From: Hymenopus coronatus | Taxonomy: Eukaryota > Arthropoda > Insecta > Mantodea > Hymenopodidae | NCBI GenBank assembly: GCA_030762935.1 | Contig: CM060883.1 | Span: 35,425,501-35,489,500 of the forward strand | DNA length: 64,000 nt | Direction: 5' to 3' | In this document: one piece after another, positions 12,151 through 22,678 of the stretch | Numbering within the stretch: position 1 is the first letter of the stretch | Layout of the letters: each line of letters starts with the position of its first letter | Position numbers and translations under genes: made by a program | Notes under the pieces: generated by a model | Told to the model about the DNA's origin: nothing | The model's database searches: none | What the model saw: the letters and a program-made list of their open reading frames with translations, nothing else

Positions 12151-12650
12151 AGGATAACAGGTTCTTACTGTTATGTATTATTGCATTATCACAGGTTTGA
12201 ACCTCCTTAAACCATAATTATTTACAGATAATAAAACAAATTTGTTTGCAAGGTGCGTGGCTGCAAAGGTATAGCTTAATACAGAGTTTCTCTTTCAACA
12301 GGAAATAGACAGTACGCCTGCGAGGTATCGATGAATTATAGCAGAAACTTACGAATTAACTAATTTACATAACTCAGAAGCTTACCGGGGTCTGTGTTAT
12401 GACCGCCGCAATTGATTTGAAAACAGTTGCCGCATGATAGAGCGCTCAGTAAAATGAAATAAGTACATTGCGTATAAGGAAGAGCAGTCGGCGTTTTTGT
12501 AGTTGAAGCGGCAAGCGATTTATCATAAGAGCACATGCATTTACGCATGTATATCTGCTTAGCGTTATTCCCCCGAGGTTGCCGTTTTCAGTTCCTAGTG
12601 ACGTAAAAGGCGAAAACACGTTTCTCATTGAGACGGCCAAACTGTTATTT
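12151..12650. other. Unassigned stretch
   Basis: Less AT-rich than the repeats. Short frames exist on the minus strand, but no family or splice structure is recognised. Confidence 0.35.
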
Positions 12651-12697
12651 CACTGTGTTCCATTCACATGACTTTCTTTACCTGATCCACAAACAAA

Positions 12698-12972
12698 ATT
12701 TTTTTTTCTTTTTTTTTTTTTTTTTGCCCTGGGTAGTGTGGTGGTAGCATGTCTGCCTCATATTCAAAAGATTGTGAGTTCGAATCTCGCTTAGGGTGAG
12801 TTACACGGATAAGGGTTTTTTCGGGGTTTTCCCTTATTCTGAGAAGACGAGTTCGAGTAAATTTAAGCTCTATGGGCCCCGAGTTCATTTGAGCATCATT
12901 TCACCAATTTCATTCATCGTCCGATATGACCAACGAGGTTCAAGGATGTTAAATTACCAAAAAGAAAAAAAT
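12698..12972 (+). mobile_element. tRNA-derived SINE, family 1
   Basis: The head has box-A-like GGTAGTGTGGTGGTAGCATG and box-B GAGTTCGAATCTC. The body has GGGTGAGTTACACGGATAAG and the 3' domain has CGATATGACCAACGAGG, then an A-rich tail. A T-run at 12699-12725 precedes the head. Other copies lie at 24561 and 47812. Confidence 0.8.
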
Positions 12973-13000
12973 TGAGATAAAGATCAGGAGAAATAGTCTT

Positions 13001-13822
13001 TTTTACTTTTTCCACACGTACTATGTACATAGTATATAGAGAAGATATTGTATTGCACCCAAAAATTCAATACCGAGATTTCACCGGAAATACATAAAAA
13101 AAAGCATTTTTGGAAAAAGTTCCGTGTGCACGTGCGTCTGTAGACAGCATAGCTCCAAAACCAAAAGACCGTTAAATGTGAACTTAGAATTTAAGTTTGG
13201 TATCTTCCAAGGATGTGACACAAAGATTTTCAAGAAAATCCCCCCATCCCCAATTACCCTTTTCATGGAAAAAATCTCGAAAACTTTGATTTTTTCAAAA
13301 ATGGCTCTAATGATTTAAATTAAAATCTCTTATATTTAAAATAATTGCTTGCCAAATAAAATGTATATCTTGAATTTTCTGGGAATAGCATCTAAAGATC
13401 TCTTTATTCTGGATGATTTTTATTGAATTTTGCATAACTGGTAAACCGTAAGAGATAGACAAAAACTTATTACACAAAAAATGAATACCCCGCTAAAATG
13501 CATAATTTTTTTCGTGGAGTTGGTCGTTTTTAAGATATTCCTTGTAATTGGTTTCAGTCTTAAATAACTTATATTTCTCACACAGGAATTTGTCAACTCC
13601 TGTCAATACAAACAAAGGAACTTCAGTCACATGGCAACCAGCATTTGACAATCACGTTAACCTATGGCCCTTATTTCGCTTCTATTTACAAGGAAGCAAG
13701 CGCTAAGACTATTTCTGCTATTCTTATTCGCGATTAGCACGAAGTAAATAGAAGCATAAGCTTTTTAACAATAATTTGTTGCAGAGATGTAGAGAAAGTC
13801 ATGTGAATGGACCACATCTGAT
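13001..13822 (-). repeat. HTR copy, near full length, nested
   Basis: The hairpin end is at the left (TTTTTACTTTTTCCACACG) and the 5' end at the right (GGACCACATCTGATTTTT). It sits between the left half of an 8-bp duplication and the SINE at 13823. Confidence 0.88.
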
Positions 13823-14067
13823 TTTTTTAACATAGTATTTAACGCCCACTTTTACTACTTGTGGCACCGCAGGCGATGACACTGATGATAAATGAATATA
13901 GATGGAGCACTGGTGGAATACGATAGCCGAGGAAGCGGGAGAACCCGGAGAAAACCCGCCCCTGCGCCACTTTGTCCACCACAAATCTCACATGCGATCG
14001 CTTGGGATCAACCCGGGTCGTTTAGGCAAGGGGCGAATGGTCTAACCACTCGGCCAGGGCGCGGCCG
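13823..14067 (-). mobile_element. tRNA-derived SINE, family 2
   Basis: Reading leftward from 14067: GGCCGAGTGGTTAGACC (box A), GGGTTGATCCC (box B), TTTGTGGTGGACAAAGTGG, GGGTTTTCTCCGGGTTC. The word ATAGTCTT occurs at 12993-13000 and 14068-14075, consistent with its target duplication, with the HTR at 13001 lying in its tail. Confidence 0.8.
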
Positions 14068-14160
14068 ATAGTCTTATTACTTCTTCCTTGTAAGTAGAAG
14101 GTAATGAAGAAACTAGGCTAAAACGATAGTCAAATAGTTTAAAAATGTTGCTATGAAAAC

Positions 14161-14453
14161 AATTGAAATTCCATTTTTACGCCCGAAAAAATCCATCGAA
14201 TTTGTAAACATGGACAATATTGTTTAGCAATGCAAGAAGAAAAGGACAGAAAAGGCGGTAGTAGAGGAGAGGAAAAGGAAAGCTGTGTGCAAGCTACCAA
14301 CGTGGTGGATTCTTTTTTTTTTTTTTTTTTTTCATTTATATTGCCTGCTTTAACTTGTATGGTCATATTAGGGACTTTAACTTGAGAAATAAATGCTGTG
14401 TCTTTTCTCGCTGAACTGTAGGTTTCTAAACTTTGTTTTTTATACTATTGAAA

Positions 14454-14454
<1 letters not shown>
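14161..14454. other. Mostly unassigned; short mariner-like relic
   Basis: About 14193-14229 closely matches the region around the start codon of mariner A (CGAATTTGTAAACATGGACA). The match then stops. A T-run lies at about 14310-14330. Confidence 0.45.

Positions 14455-14509
<55 letters not shown>
14455..14509. repeat. (CA)n microsatellite outside HTRs
   Basis: An almost pure CA run of about 27 units. No HTR landmarks surround it. Confidence 0.95.
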
Positions 14510-14511
<2 letters not shown>

Positions 14512-14577
14512 CCAGACTCTGTGTGGGGGTAAGAAATGATTCTGTTTAAAGAAAAATATCCTGCCCCCACCCCAACT

Positions 14578-14760
14578 CCTTAGCATGGCTTCCTTCGGAA
14601 GGGAAGTAAAGCTGTGGGTCCCGAATCGTAGATCTAGGGCACGTAAAAGAATCTCAAGTCTGATAGAGAGGCCTCTGAGCAAAATTAAACGGCATTTCAC
14701 GCCCAGTATAGAATGGGACGCTGAGAATCACAGCAGTTACAGAGCGTCCATAAATAAAAC
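14578..14760 (+). mobile_element. SINE family 3 body, head missing
   Basis: Shares TTCGGAAGGGAAGTAAAGC, GATAGAGAGGCCTCTGAGC and CACGCCCAGTATAGAATGGG with the copy at 22201-22462 on the other strand. The tRNA-like head is not present here. Confidence 0.72.
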
Positions 14761-14951
14761 CACATTTCATTTTGAAATCTCGTCGCACTGAAGTTTTTCT
14801 TACCAAGTCAGGTACAGTTTCACTTCTAATGCTTTGAATAAAGTATATAAAATGGCGCACGGTGCCCAATTATACCATTTTGTATTCAGGAATGCTCAAA
14901 TTATTTTATGAGATTAAGGCTAAAGAATAATAGTTATTTCAGATGTTGCTC

Positions 14952-15711
14952 TTTTTACTTTCTCTACAGCTTCTATGTACATAGTGTATACAGAAAGTGT
15001 TGTAATGCACCCAAAAATTAGATACCGAAATTTCACCGGAAATACATAGCTTAGCTGAAAAACGAAACGACCGTTAAAAACCAAACTTGGTATTTAGGTT
15101 TGGTATCTTCGAAGGGTGCGACATGAAGATTTTCAAGAAAATCCCCCCACCCCCAACTACCCTTTACATGGAAATTTTTTCGAAAAGTTTTATTTTCTCA
15201 AAAATGGCTCAAACGATTTCGATTAAAATGTCATATGTTATAGACATTTACACGACAAATAAAATATATATCTTGAATTTTCTGGGGATAGCTTCTGAAG
15301 ACTACTTCATTCTGGATGAACTTTACGGAATTTTGCATAACTGCTAAATCGTAAGAGATGGAGAAGAACTTACCACACGTGAATGTAGAGCATATTAAAA
15401 CAGACAGTTTATGTGATGTACATTTTTTCATGGTGTTGATCGTTTTTAAGATATTCCTTGTTTTTCGTTTCAGCTTTGAAAAACTTATACTTTTCTCATA
15501 AAGGAATTTGTGAACTCCTGTCCGTACAAACAAAGGAACTTCAGTCATATAGCAACCAGATTTTTATTGTCACTTTAATTTTGGTACTCCCTTATTTCGC
15601 TTCTACTTACAAGGAAGCACGCTATTTCTGCTAATTTTTTTCTCAATTAGCATGAAGTAAATAATTTGTTACAGAGATGTAGAGAAAGTCATGTGAATGG
15701 AACACATCAGA
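14952..15711 (-). repeat. HTR copy with CA region deleted
   Basis: Normal hairpin and 5' ends. From the hairpin side the sequence jumps from GGAAATACATAGC to TTAGCTGAAAAACG, removing about 90 bases that include the CA tract. Confidence 0.87.
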
Positions 15712-15792
15712 ATGTTTTTCAATTGGTACTCCACATCAAGTTACACATTAAAATATCACATACCTAATATATAAATACGGGAAGACTGAAAT

Positions 15793-17094
15793 ATATATAT
15801 ATTTCCTAGAAGTATCCGATCTGACGTATAGATATTGGTTGTTGTTTCAAACAACAACAATGGTAAAAAGAACAGATCATAGAAAACTTAAGTTTTAAGT
15901 ACGACGATTTTACGATTTTCCATTGTTTAGCATTTGTTCGGCAGCCATCATTAGTAAATGCTCTCAGCGAATTTGTAAACATGGACAGTATTGTTCAGCG
16001 TTATGTGATACAATACTTTCATTTGAAAGGTCTTGGTCCAACTAATATTAAAGCTGAGTTCAATCCTACTTCGGGAGAGACTGCTCCTTCGTTTACAACA
16101 GTGAAATATTGGGTGGCAGAGTTTAAGCGCGACCTTAACGAGCTGCCAAGACGAACATCGCCGTGGTCAACCAAATGAGACTGCCAGTCCAGAAAATGTA
16201 ACGAAAATCCACAAAATGGTATTGGATGACCGTCGACTGAAAGTGCACAAGCTAGCAGACACTGCAGGCATTTTAAAAATTTCTGTACATCGTATACTGA
16301 CTGAAAAATTGGATATGAGAAAGTTGTGTGCAAGGTGGGTGCCAGGTTTGCTCATAATAGAACAAAAACAGCGTCGTGAGGATATTTCTGTCGGGTGTTT
16401 GGCAGTTTCGCTGCAATAAAGCTGAGTTTTTGCGTCAATTCATAACAATGGATGAAACCTGGGTCCAACACTTCACATCTGAGACGAAGGAGTAATCAAA
16501 ACAACGGATTGGAAGGGGAGAATCGGCTCCAAAGAAGGCGAAGACAGTTCCATCTGCAGGCAAGGTCATGGCGTCAGTTTTCTGTGATACACGCTGGATA
16601 ATTTTCATTGATTATCTCAGAAAAGGAAAAGTGACCAATGGCGTATGTTATGCAAACTTGCTACAGCGTTTGAAAGATGAAATCCAGCAAAAACGGCCGC
16701 ATTTAGCGATAAAGAAAGCTTTATTTCATTAAGACAATGCACCAGTTCACACGTTTATTATCACCATGGTCAAAATCAATGAGTTAAAGTTCGAAATGCT
16801 TCCTCAGGCACTCTATTCCCTAGATTTAGCGCCCTCGGATTATTTTCTGTTTTCAAACTTGAAGAAATGGCTTGGTAATAGAAAATTTGCCAACAATGTA
16901 GGGGTGAGAATCTGCACTTGATGGCTATTTTGCAGATCTCGATAGTTTTCACTATAAACAGGGTATGGAAGCTATTAAACATTCTTGTGAATGTTTTATC
17001 GAGCTGTAATGAGACTGTATATAAATAAAGATGTTTTTTTCCCAAAATTATTATGTTTTCTTTGTTAGGTCGGGTACTTCTGGAACAGCCCTCG
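15793..17094 (+). mobile_element. Mariner A, full length but decayed
   Basis: About 1.3 kb, the usual mariner size. The right inverted repeat is clear on the minus strand (CGAGGGCTGTTCCAGAAGTA, then CCCGACC), followed by TA. The left end is decayed but alignable (TTCCTAGAAGTATCCGATC at about 15803). It contains the transposase relic at 15981-17010. Confidence 0.82.
15981..17010 (+). pseudogene. Mariner transposase pseudogene (DD34D)
   Basis: It encoded the cut-and-paste transposase of mariner A. The start MDSIVQRYVIQYFHLKG is open to 16178, then frames shift and stops occur. Recognisable blocks include VKYWVAEFKRDL (HTH region), FITMDETWVQHF (first Asp), IIFIDYLRKGK, DNAPVHTF (second Asp) and LDLAPSDYFLF (third Asp). 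The second and third Asp are separated by 34 residues. A TAA lies just before DNAP at 16730-16732. It ends near GMEAIKHSCECFIEL. It is non-functional. Confidence 0.9.
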
Positions 17095-17096
17095 TA

Positions 17097-17186
17097 AATT
17101 AGAGAAAATAAATGGTATTAAGTATCAAGTTTGGTATTTAACGGTCTTTTCGTTTTTGAGCTCTGCTGCCCACAGACACACACACA

Positions 17187-17228
<42 letters not shown>

Positions 17229-17384
17229 GACAGACACATGGACATGTTTCTAAAAATGCTTTTTTTGGACTCAGGGGGCTAAAACATGTATTTCCGGTGA
17301 AATCTCCATATCGAATTTTTGGGTGCAATACAATACTTTCTATATATATATACTATGTACACAGTAGTGTAGAGAAAGTAAAAA
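17097..17384 (+). repeat. HTR 3' part with CA tract
   Basis: It runs from AAGTTTGGTATTTAACGG through a CA tract (about 17176-17230) and ACATGTATTTCCGGTG to GTGTAGAGAAAGTAAAAA. The 5' part is absent next to mariner A. Confidence 0.85.
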
Positions 17385-17708
17385 AGTGCAACATCGCAGG
17401 ATATTTTGAAATCCCTCAGAATACGGTTTACGAACCTCAAAAATAAGGATAAAATTTTGAACAGCGTAGTTACAAACAGTGACGAAAGTAAAAAAAAAAA
17501 AGAACAAAAGGGCCCGAAAATCCTTGAATCTGAACTGAATCTGAGTTTTAACATAACAAAACCGTAAGTACTCACTGTAATGTTATCCTTTCTATTCAAT
17601 TTAAATTAAAACATTTTTAAAAATTCAAATTTTTGTAATTCGAAATCCTGAATAATTCGAATTTTTTCTTGGTCCCTTCAACTTCGGATTAGCCAAGTTC
17701 GACTGTAT
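17385..17708 (+). pseudogene. Tigger/pogo-type transposon relic
   Basis: One frame gives NIAGYFEIPQNTVY and, after a shift of frame, NLKNKDKILNSVVTNSDESK. That is the shape of the CENP-B-like helix-turn-helix start of Tigger transposases (FxIPxSTVxxxLKNKDKI). The right end, read on the minus strand, is ACAGTCGAACTTGGCTAATC, like a pogo/Tigger inverted repeat. Most of the transposase is missing and the left end is cut off by the HTR. Confidence 0.68.
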
Positions 17709-18044
17709 ATATTTGAAGTTCTTGCGAAATGCTGGTGAAGTTTACCTCTGAATCTAGATGCATGATGGGAAATTACCCTTGGAAGGTGGTCAGCATGTTC
17801 CCCATTCCCCACTTGGGCGAAAATTAATTAAGTTACATTAAGTTACCCCTCTCAAGAGACACCCCCCTCTTTCCCTCATAGGCCACTCACGCTATCATCT
17901 CTATCATCAATCACCGCTAACATCTGGAAATACCGGAACTTCATACAGCCAGGAAAATAAAACCATTCTTGGCTTTCATGAACTCGAACAAGGCTGAATT
18001 CTTGTATCATGACAACCTGCAGGCAACAAAACTCCTAATATACA
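17709..18044. other. Unassigned stretch
   Basis: No repeat or coding signal recognised. Confidence 0.35.
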
Positions 18045-18830
18045 GGTGTTAAAATACGTGTTCTATTCACATGAGTTTTTCTACCTGTTCCAGAAACCAA
18101 CAGTTCTTACAAGAGATTGTTCTATTTACTTCATGCTAATCGAGATAAACATTACCATAAATAGTATTATTACTTGCTTTAATGAAAGTAGAAGGGAAAT
18201 AAAGGAATGCAGTAAGTTAAAGCGATAGTCAAATACTTTAAAAGCTGGTTGCTATGTGAAATGATTGAAATTTAGTTCTCTTTGTTTAGCCAGGAGTAAA
18301 ACAAAAAGAGATGAAACAAAAGAAAGTTTAAGATGTTCAAAACTGAAACCGATGAAAAGGAATATATCGGAAAATTTTAACTCAAAAAAAAAAAGTCATT
18401 CATAATGAATATGACTTCAGGGGCTATTCCTAGGAAATTTATGATTGCATTCCATTTGCAATGTAAACATCTTAAATATACGGCATTTTTAATTCAAATC
18501 GTTAACAGCCATATTATAGAACATTGATCGTTCTGAAAAATGTTCCATGTAAAGGGTAGTTTGGGGTAAGTGAATTTTTCTGAAAATATTCGTGTCAAAT
18601 CTTTTATATATACTAAATTTAAATACCAAGTTTGTTATTTAACCGACATTTTGTTTTAGAGTTAGCTGTCTAAACACACAAAGGGAACTTTCTATAAAAT
18701 GTTTTTTTTTTTATTCATAGACCCCTAAAACATGTATTTCTGGTGAAATCTCGGTATTGTATTTTGGTGGAATACAATACCTTCTCTAACTGCTATGCAC
18801 ATTATACATACGTGTTAGAGAAAGTATAAA
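18045..18830 (+). repeat. HTR copy, divergent, full length
   Basis: The 5' end is decayed (TTAAAATACGTGTTCTATTC), with AGTCAAATACTTTAAAAGC in the middle and a decayed hairpin ending GTTAGAGAAAGTATAAA. The CA tract is only AAACACACAAAG. Confidence 0.82.
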
Positions 18831-19162
18831 GGTTATATTGGGTGGATTGTGATCTTATTTTGTTTATAAACTGATATCCAGGAACAATTCTCTCGGGGTA
18901 AGACTGAAAATATTAATGTGAGTAACTGAAGGAAAACCAACCGAGTACTCCGTGATAATGAGTATAAATCGCATTCGTTATTTAAGTGTTAATTTACCAA
19001 TGATACTGCATCACCTGTTATGTGTTGTATACATGTCATTCATCATACCTGCAGCCAAAGGCTTTACGGTAGGCTATTCAAGCTTGGTTACACCAGAGAA
19101 GCAGCGAGTTACTCGTAACTCACAGGGATCTGCCTGCAGTATGTAGTCCACCTGGGAAACAA
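18831..19162. other. Unassigned stretch
   Basis: Contains a short plus-strand frame from 18952 with a hydrophobic middle, but no family is recognised. Confidence 0.3.
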
Positions 19163-19628
19163 ATGTAGATTTTTCTCAAAAATGGCTCTAATGGTTTTTA
19201 TTAAAATCTCTTATAGTTAAGATATTTACATGCCAAACAATATGTATATCTTTAATTTTCTGGGAAGAGCCTCTAAAGACCTCTTTATTCTGGATGATTT
19301 TTATTGAATTTTGTATAATCAGTAAACCATAAGAGATAGACAAAAACTTACTACACAAAAATGTAGATCAGGATAAAACACACAATTTATGTCATATACA
19401 TATTTTTTGTGGAGTTGGCCGTTCTGGAGATATTTCTTGTTATTGGTTTCAGCTTTAAAAACTTACTTTTCTCACATAGGAGTTTCTCAACTCCTGTCCA
19501 TACAAACAAAGGAACTTCAATCACATAGCAACCAGTTTTTGACCATCACTTTAACCTATGGTGCTCTCTTTTTTCGCTTCTATGTACAAGGAAGCAAGTA
19601 ATAAGTCTAATTCTGCTAATTTTTCTAA
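19163..19628 (-). repeat. HTR 5' half
   Basis: From TTTTTCTCAAAAATGGCTC through TTTCAGCTTTAAAAACTTAC to TTCTGCTAATTTTTCTAATT. It is cut about 90 bases short of the 5' end. Confidence 0.82.
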
Positions 19629-20235
19629 TTCATTTGTATCAGAACTAAGTATGTTGAACAATCAAAGCTGCCTGAGAGAGGAAGAGAGAAAATCTTAAGA
19701 AAGGAACAGATAAACCAATGGGTACGATGATATGTACCATAAAATATGACACGCTTGTCCGCGGAAGAGTTGGTCAGACGCGGCTGCAGAACGACAGCAG
19801 TGGTCGTGGTAGCGGTCATGGTGGTGGCGGCGGTGATGGTCAACAGCTTGACACAAACCTTATGTGGATGCGGTAGCACAGAGAGCCGACTGACCAACTG
19901 GCTATGGAATATTGTTTTATTTTTTTCTCCGATCCGTCCGGTTTGCTGGCAACCAACATACCGCTTTCATTCCAGAAATATCCTCTTTATAATTATTTTA
20001 TGTGGAGAAAAATGTGCTAGCATGACGCCGAACAAAACAAATTTCGCGTTAGAAAACTAATGCATGGGTAGATTACGTGGAAAATCTGTGTGTTAAAAAA
20101 GACTGGACCGTTATAAAAGCTCCAGAATATATTAGCATATGTTCATCAGTTAGTTCGATTAATATACCTGAAGGACTTCTCCACAAATCCTACTGGTAAA
20201 AAAAATACTGGTTTCCGTCCAGTTGTTCTAATAGT
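19629..20235. other. Unassigned stretch with a G-rich patch
   Basis: A GGT/GGC-rich patch lies at about 19795-19850 (GTGGTGGCGGCGGTGATGG). Frames cross it on both strands, but none is recognisable. Confidence 0.35.
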
Positions 20236-20237
20236 TT

Positions 20238-20275
<38 letters not shown>
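20236..20275. repeat. (TTA)n microsatellite
   Basis: About 13 TTA/ATT units running straight into the hairpin end of an HTR. Confidence 0.92.
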
Positions 20276-20278
<3 letters not shown>

Positions 20279-20398
20279 TTCTCTACACGTACTATGTATA
20301 TAGTCTTATAGAGAAAGTATTGTAGAGATTTCACCGGAAATATATATTTTGAGACCCCTGAGTCCAAAAATAAGCATTTTTATAAAAATGTCCGTGTG

Positions 20399-20457
<59 letters not shown>

Positions 20458-20890
20458 GTGTGTGTCAGTGGGCAGCATAGCTCAAAAACGAAAAGTCCGT
20501 TAAAAACCAAACTTCGTATTTAGGGTTGGTATCATCCAAGGATGACACACGAAGATTTTAAAGAAAATCCCCCACCCCCACTACCCTTTACATGGAACTT
20601 CTTACGAATTTTTTGATTTTCTCAAAAATGGCTCTAACGATTTTGATTAAAATAATGTATATTAAAGATATATAAAATATATATCTTGAATTTTCTAGGA
20701 ATAGCTTCAAGAGACTACTTTATTCTGGATGAATGTTATGGAATTTTGCATAACTGCTAAACCGTAAGAGATGGACAAAAACTTAAAACTTAAATAAATG
20801 TAGAGCACGTTAAAACACACAATTTATGCAATATACTTTTTTTTTTTTTTTTTTGTGGAGCTGATCGTTTTTGAGATATTCCTTGTTTTT
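20276..20890 (-). repeat. HTR copy truncated at a (GGT)n tract
   Basis: The hairpin is at the left. A CTGT run replaces the usual CA tract. The element stops at CCTTGTTTTTGG, where GGT repeats begin. Confidence 0.87.
20401..20462. repeat. (GTCT)n microsatellite in an HTR
   Basis: About 13 uninterrupted GTCT units plus GTGTGTG, at the CA position of the element. Confidence 0.95.
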
Positions 20891-20941
20891 GGTGGTGGTG
20901 GTGGTGGTGGTGGTGGTGGTGGTGGTGGTGGTGGTGGTGGT
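20890..20941. repeat. (GGT)n microsatellite
   Basis: About 17 GGT units at the broken end of the HTR. Confidence 0.95.
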
Positions 20942-21446
20942 ATTACAATTAATATTCTTTTCGAAACATTTTAACCCAGCTTCTCAATCATTTAGCGAAG
21001 TACATTTATAGACAAAGAGCTTGGTATGTAAAACGATAAATCAAATCATGAATTGGACCCAGGTCTAAGTGAGGGAGGTAAAAGCTTTACTTATATTAGA
21101 CTTCGAAAGTCTGGCTTCCACAACTGTTTTTGTAGTCCAGAAGAGAATGCTGTCTATAAATTACACGCCAAACATTTTTCTTCGTCTTTTGATCCACTTC
21201 ATGTTGAATGAAGCCCTCATTCCCACTGCACGCGCTGTCCGCTCTGAGTGCATTTCAGATTAAGCACACTTTTTCACTTCAATGAAATGAAAGCAAGTGA
21301 TAAGGTAGGCTAGGAAACAGATGTGGTATTCAGGAAAGCAACACTAATTGAGAAACCATCAAGCGTTCGTGTGCCTGGCAACTTGCCTGCAGATCCATTA
21401 GGAACAGCATTTCATACTCCTCGCCGACACCACAGACCCAAATCTG
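20942..21446. other. Unassigned stretch
   Basis: Short open frames only (for example from 21069); no family recognised. Confidence 0.35.
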
Positions 21447-21500
21447 GGGGCTGCCTCTGTGGTCTAGTGGTTAGCAGGCTGGCTTCCAAATCTTCCACTA
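21447..21500 (+). mobile_element. tRNA-like SINE head fragment
   Basis: CTGTGGTCTAGTGGTTAGC followed by AGGCTGGCTTCC is a tRNA-like box-A half, close to the head of family 3. No box B follows. Confidence 0.5.
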
Positions 21501-21690
21501 GTTTTAGTCTTTTAATTAGATGCCTTAGTTATACCAATGATAAGAAAAATCACGCCCGCAAAATGTTGATACCGGAATTTCACCGGAAACTCCGTTTCAG
21601 GGTCCGTAAACAAAACTTTTAGAATAACGTGTGGGATGATTAAAAAACGTAAGCCCTTAAAATACCAAATTAGGTATTTAAGTTTAGTGT

Positions 21691-21983
21691 AATGGCTGTG
21701 CCGTGGCCGAGTGGTTAGACCGCCTTTCCTCCCACCTAGGAGAGATTTGTGGTGGCGTCTAGGCGGGTTTCCCCCGCCACTCATTCCACTAATTGCTCCA
21801 TCATCACCTCTCCTATCTTCCATTTCGATTGTATTTTATTTCATCCCCTTTCTCACGCTCATTCCTGGTTCTCCATTCTGTGGTATGGTGCCGTTGGCTC
21901 CCCCACAGGCTTCTGACCCCTATAAGATCTATGGAGGGTTTCAATGATGAATACGGGGAAGTTAAGCCACGTTTGAAAAGAAA
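21691..21983 (+). mobile_element. tRNA-derived SINE, family 2, intact with TSD
   Basis: Head GCCGTGGCCGAGTGGTTAG, body with TTTGTGGTGGCGTCTAGG and a pyrimidine-rich middle, tail GAAAAGAAAA. The 11-bp sequence AAGTTTAGTGT is perfectly repeated at 21680-21690 and 21984-21994 as the target site duplication. It is inserted in an HTR. The head resembles a Leu/Ser-type tRNA. Confidence 0.9.
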
Positions 21984-22200
21984 AAGTTTAGTGTCTATCA
22001 CGAAGATTTCAATAAAATCCCACAATCCCAAACTATTCTTTATATGGAATATTTTTGACTGAAATGTCAAAATATTAAATATATTTGCAAGCTAAATAAA
22101 ATATGTGAATTTTCTGTGAGCCTCAGAAGCCCTCTTTATTCTCCAACACTTTTGCTTAACTGAAAAACCGTAAGAGACATACAAAATCTAACTACACAAC

Positions 22201-22462
22201 GCTCTTTAACTGCTGTGGTTCTCAGCGTCCCATTCTATACTGGGCGTGAAAGACCGCTTAATTTTGCTCAGAGGCCTCTCTATCAGGCTTGAGGTTCTAT
22301 TACGTGCCGTAAAGCTATGACACGGGACCAACGGCTTTACTTCCCTTCCAAAGGAAGTCATGAAGAGGGTTTTTACGCCTCATCATCCTCCGCCGGCTTT
22401 GAACCCGCAAACTTGGTTATTTGAAGTTAGTATGGTAACCATTGCACCACAGAGGTCCACTC
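22201..22462 (-). mobile_element. tRNA-derived SINE, family 3
   Basis: On the minus strand: head CCTCTGTGGTGCAATGGTTA, box-B-like GCGGGTTCAAAGCC, then the body shared with 14578-14760. The flanks ACTACACAAC (left) and ACTCACAAC (right) look like a decayed target duplication inside the host HTR. Confidence 0.8.
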
Positions 22463-22678
22463 ACAACATTGGATATATCGTTAAAACACACAGTGTATGT
22501 CCGATAATTTGTTATGGCATTAACCATTACAGAGACATTGTTTGTTAAAGGATTAAATGTTCTGATACCTACCTATACTTTTCTCAAATAGCTAGTCGTT
22601 CTCCACAATTTTTACATCTCGGCCAAGCAAATAGAACGAAATTTCAATACTATCACCTAGGCTCCGGCTTTTAAAAAA

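Larger units (their letters stand above)
12651..14160 (+). repeat. HTR copy broken by two SINEs and an inverted HTR
   Basis: Three pieces in order: 12651-12697 (GTGTTCCATTCACATGAC), about 12973-13000 (ATTGAGATAAAGATCAGG, AAATAGTCTT) and 14068-14160 (ATAGTCTTATTACTTC, GGCTAAAACGATAGTCAAA). Together they make the first ~170 bases of an HTR; the rest is absent. Confidence 0.75.
21545..22678 (-). repeat. HTR copy, divergent, carrying two SINEs
   Basis: HTR pieces are 21545-21690 (GATACCGGAATTTCACCGG), 21984-22200 (CACGAAGATTTCAATAAAAT) and about 22463 onward (TCGTTAAAACACACAGTG). The hairpin end is lost and the 5' end is hard to see. Confidence 0.72.

Noticed and set aside
17125..17446. Frames of THTHTHTH or CVCVCVCV
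   Set aside because: Simple translations of (CA)n and (GT)n tracts.
20236..20941. Regulatory meaning of the TTA, GTCT and GGT runs
   Set aside because: Ordinary microsatellites; two lie at broken HTR edges and one at the usual CA position.
21700..21790. tRNA-Leu/Ser gene candidate
   Set aside because: Bounded by a SINE target duplication and continuous with a SINE body.
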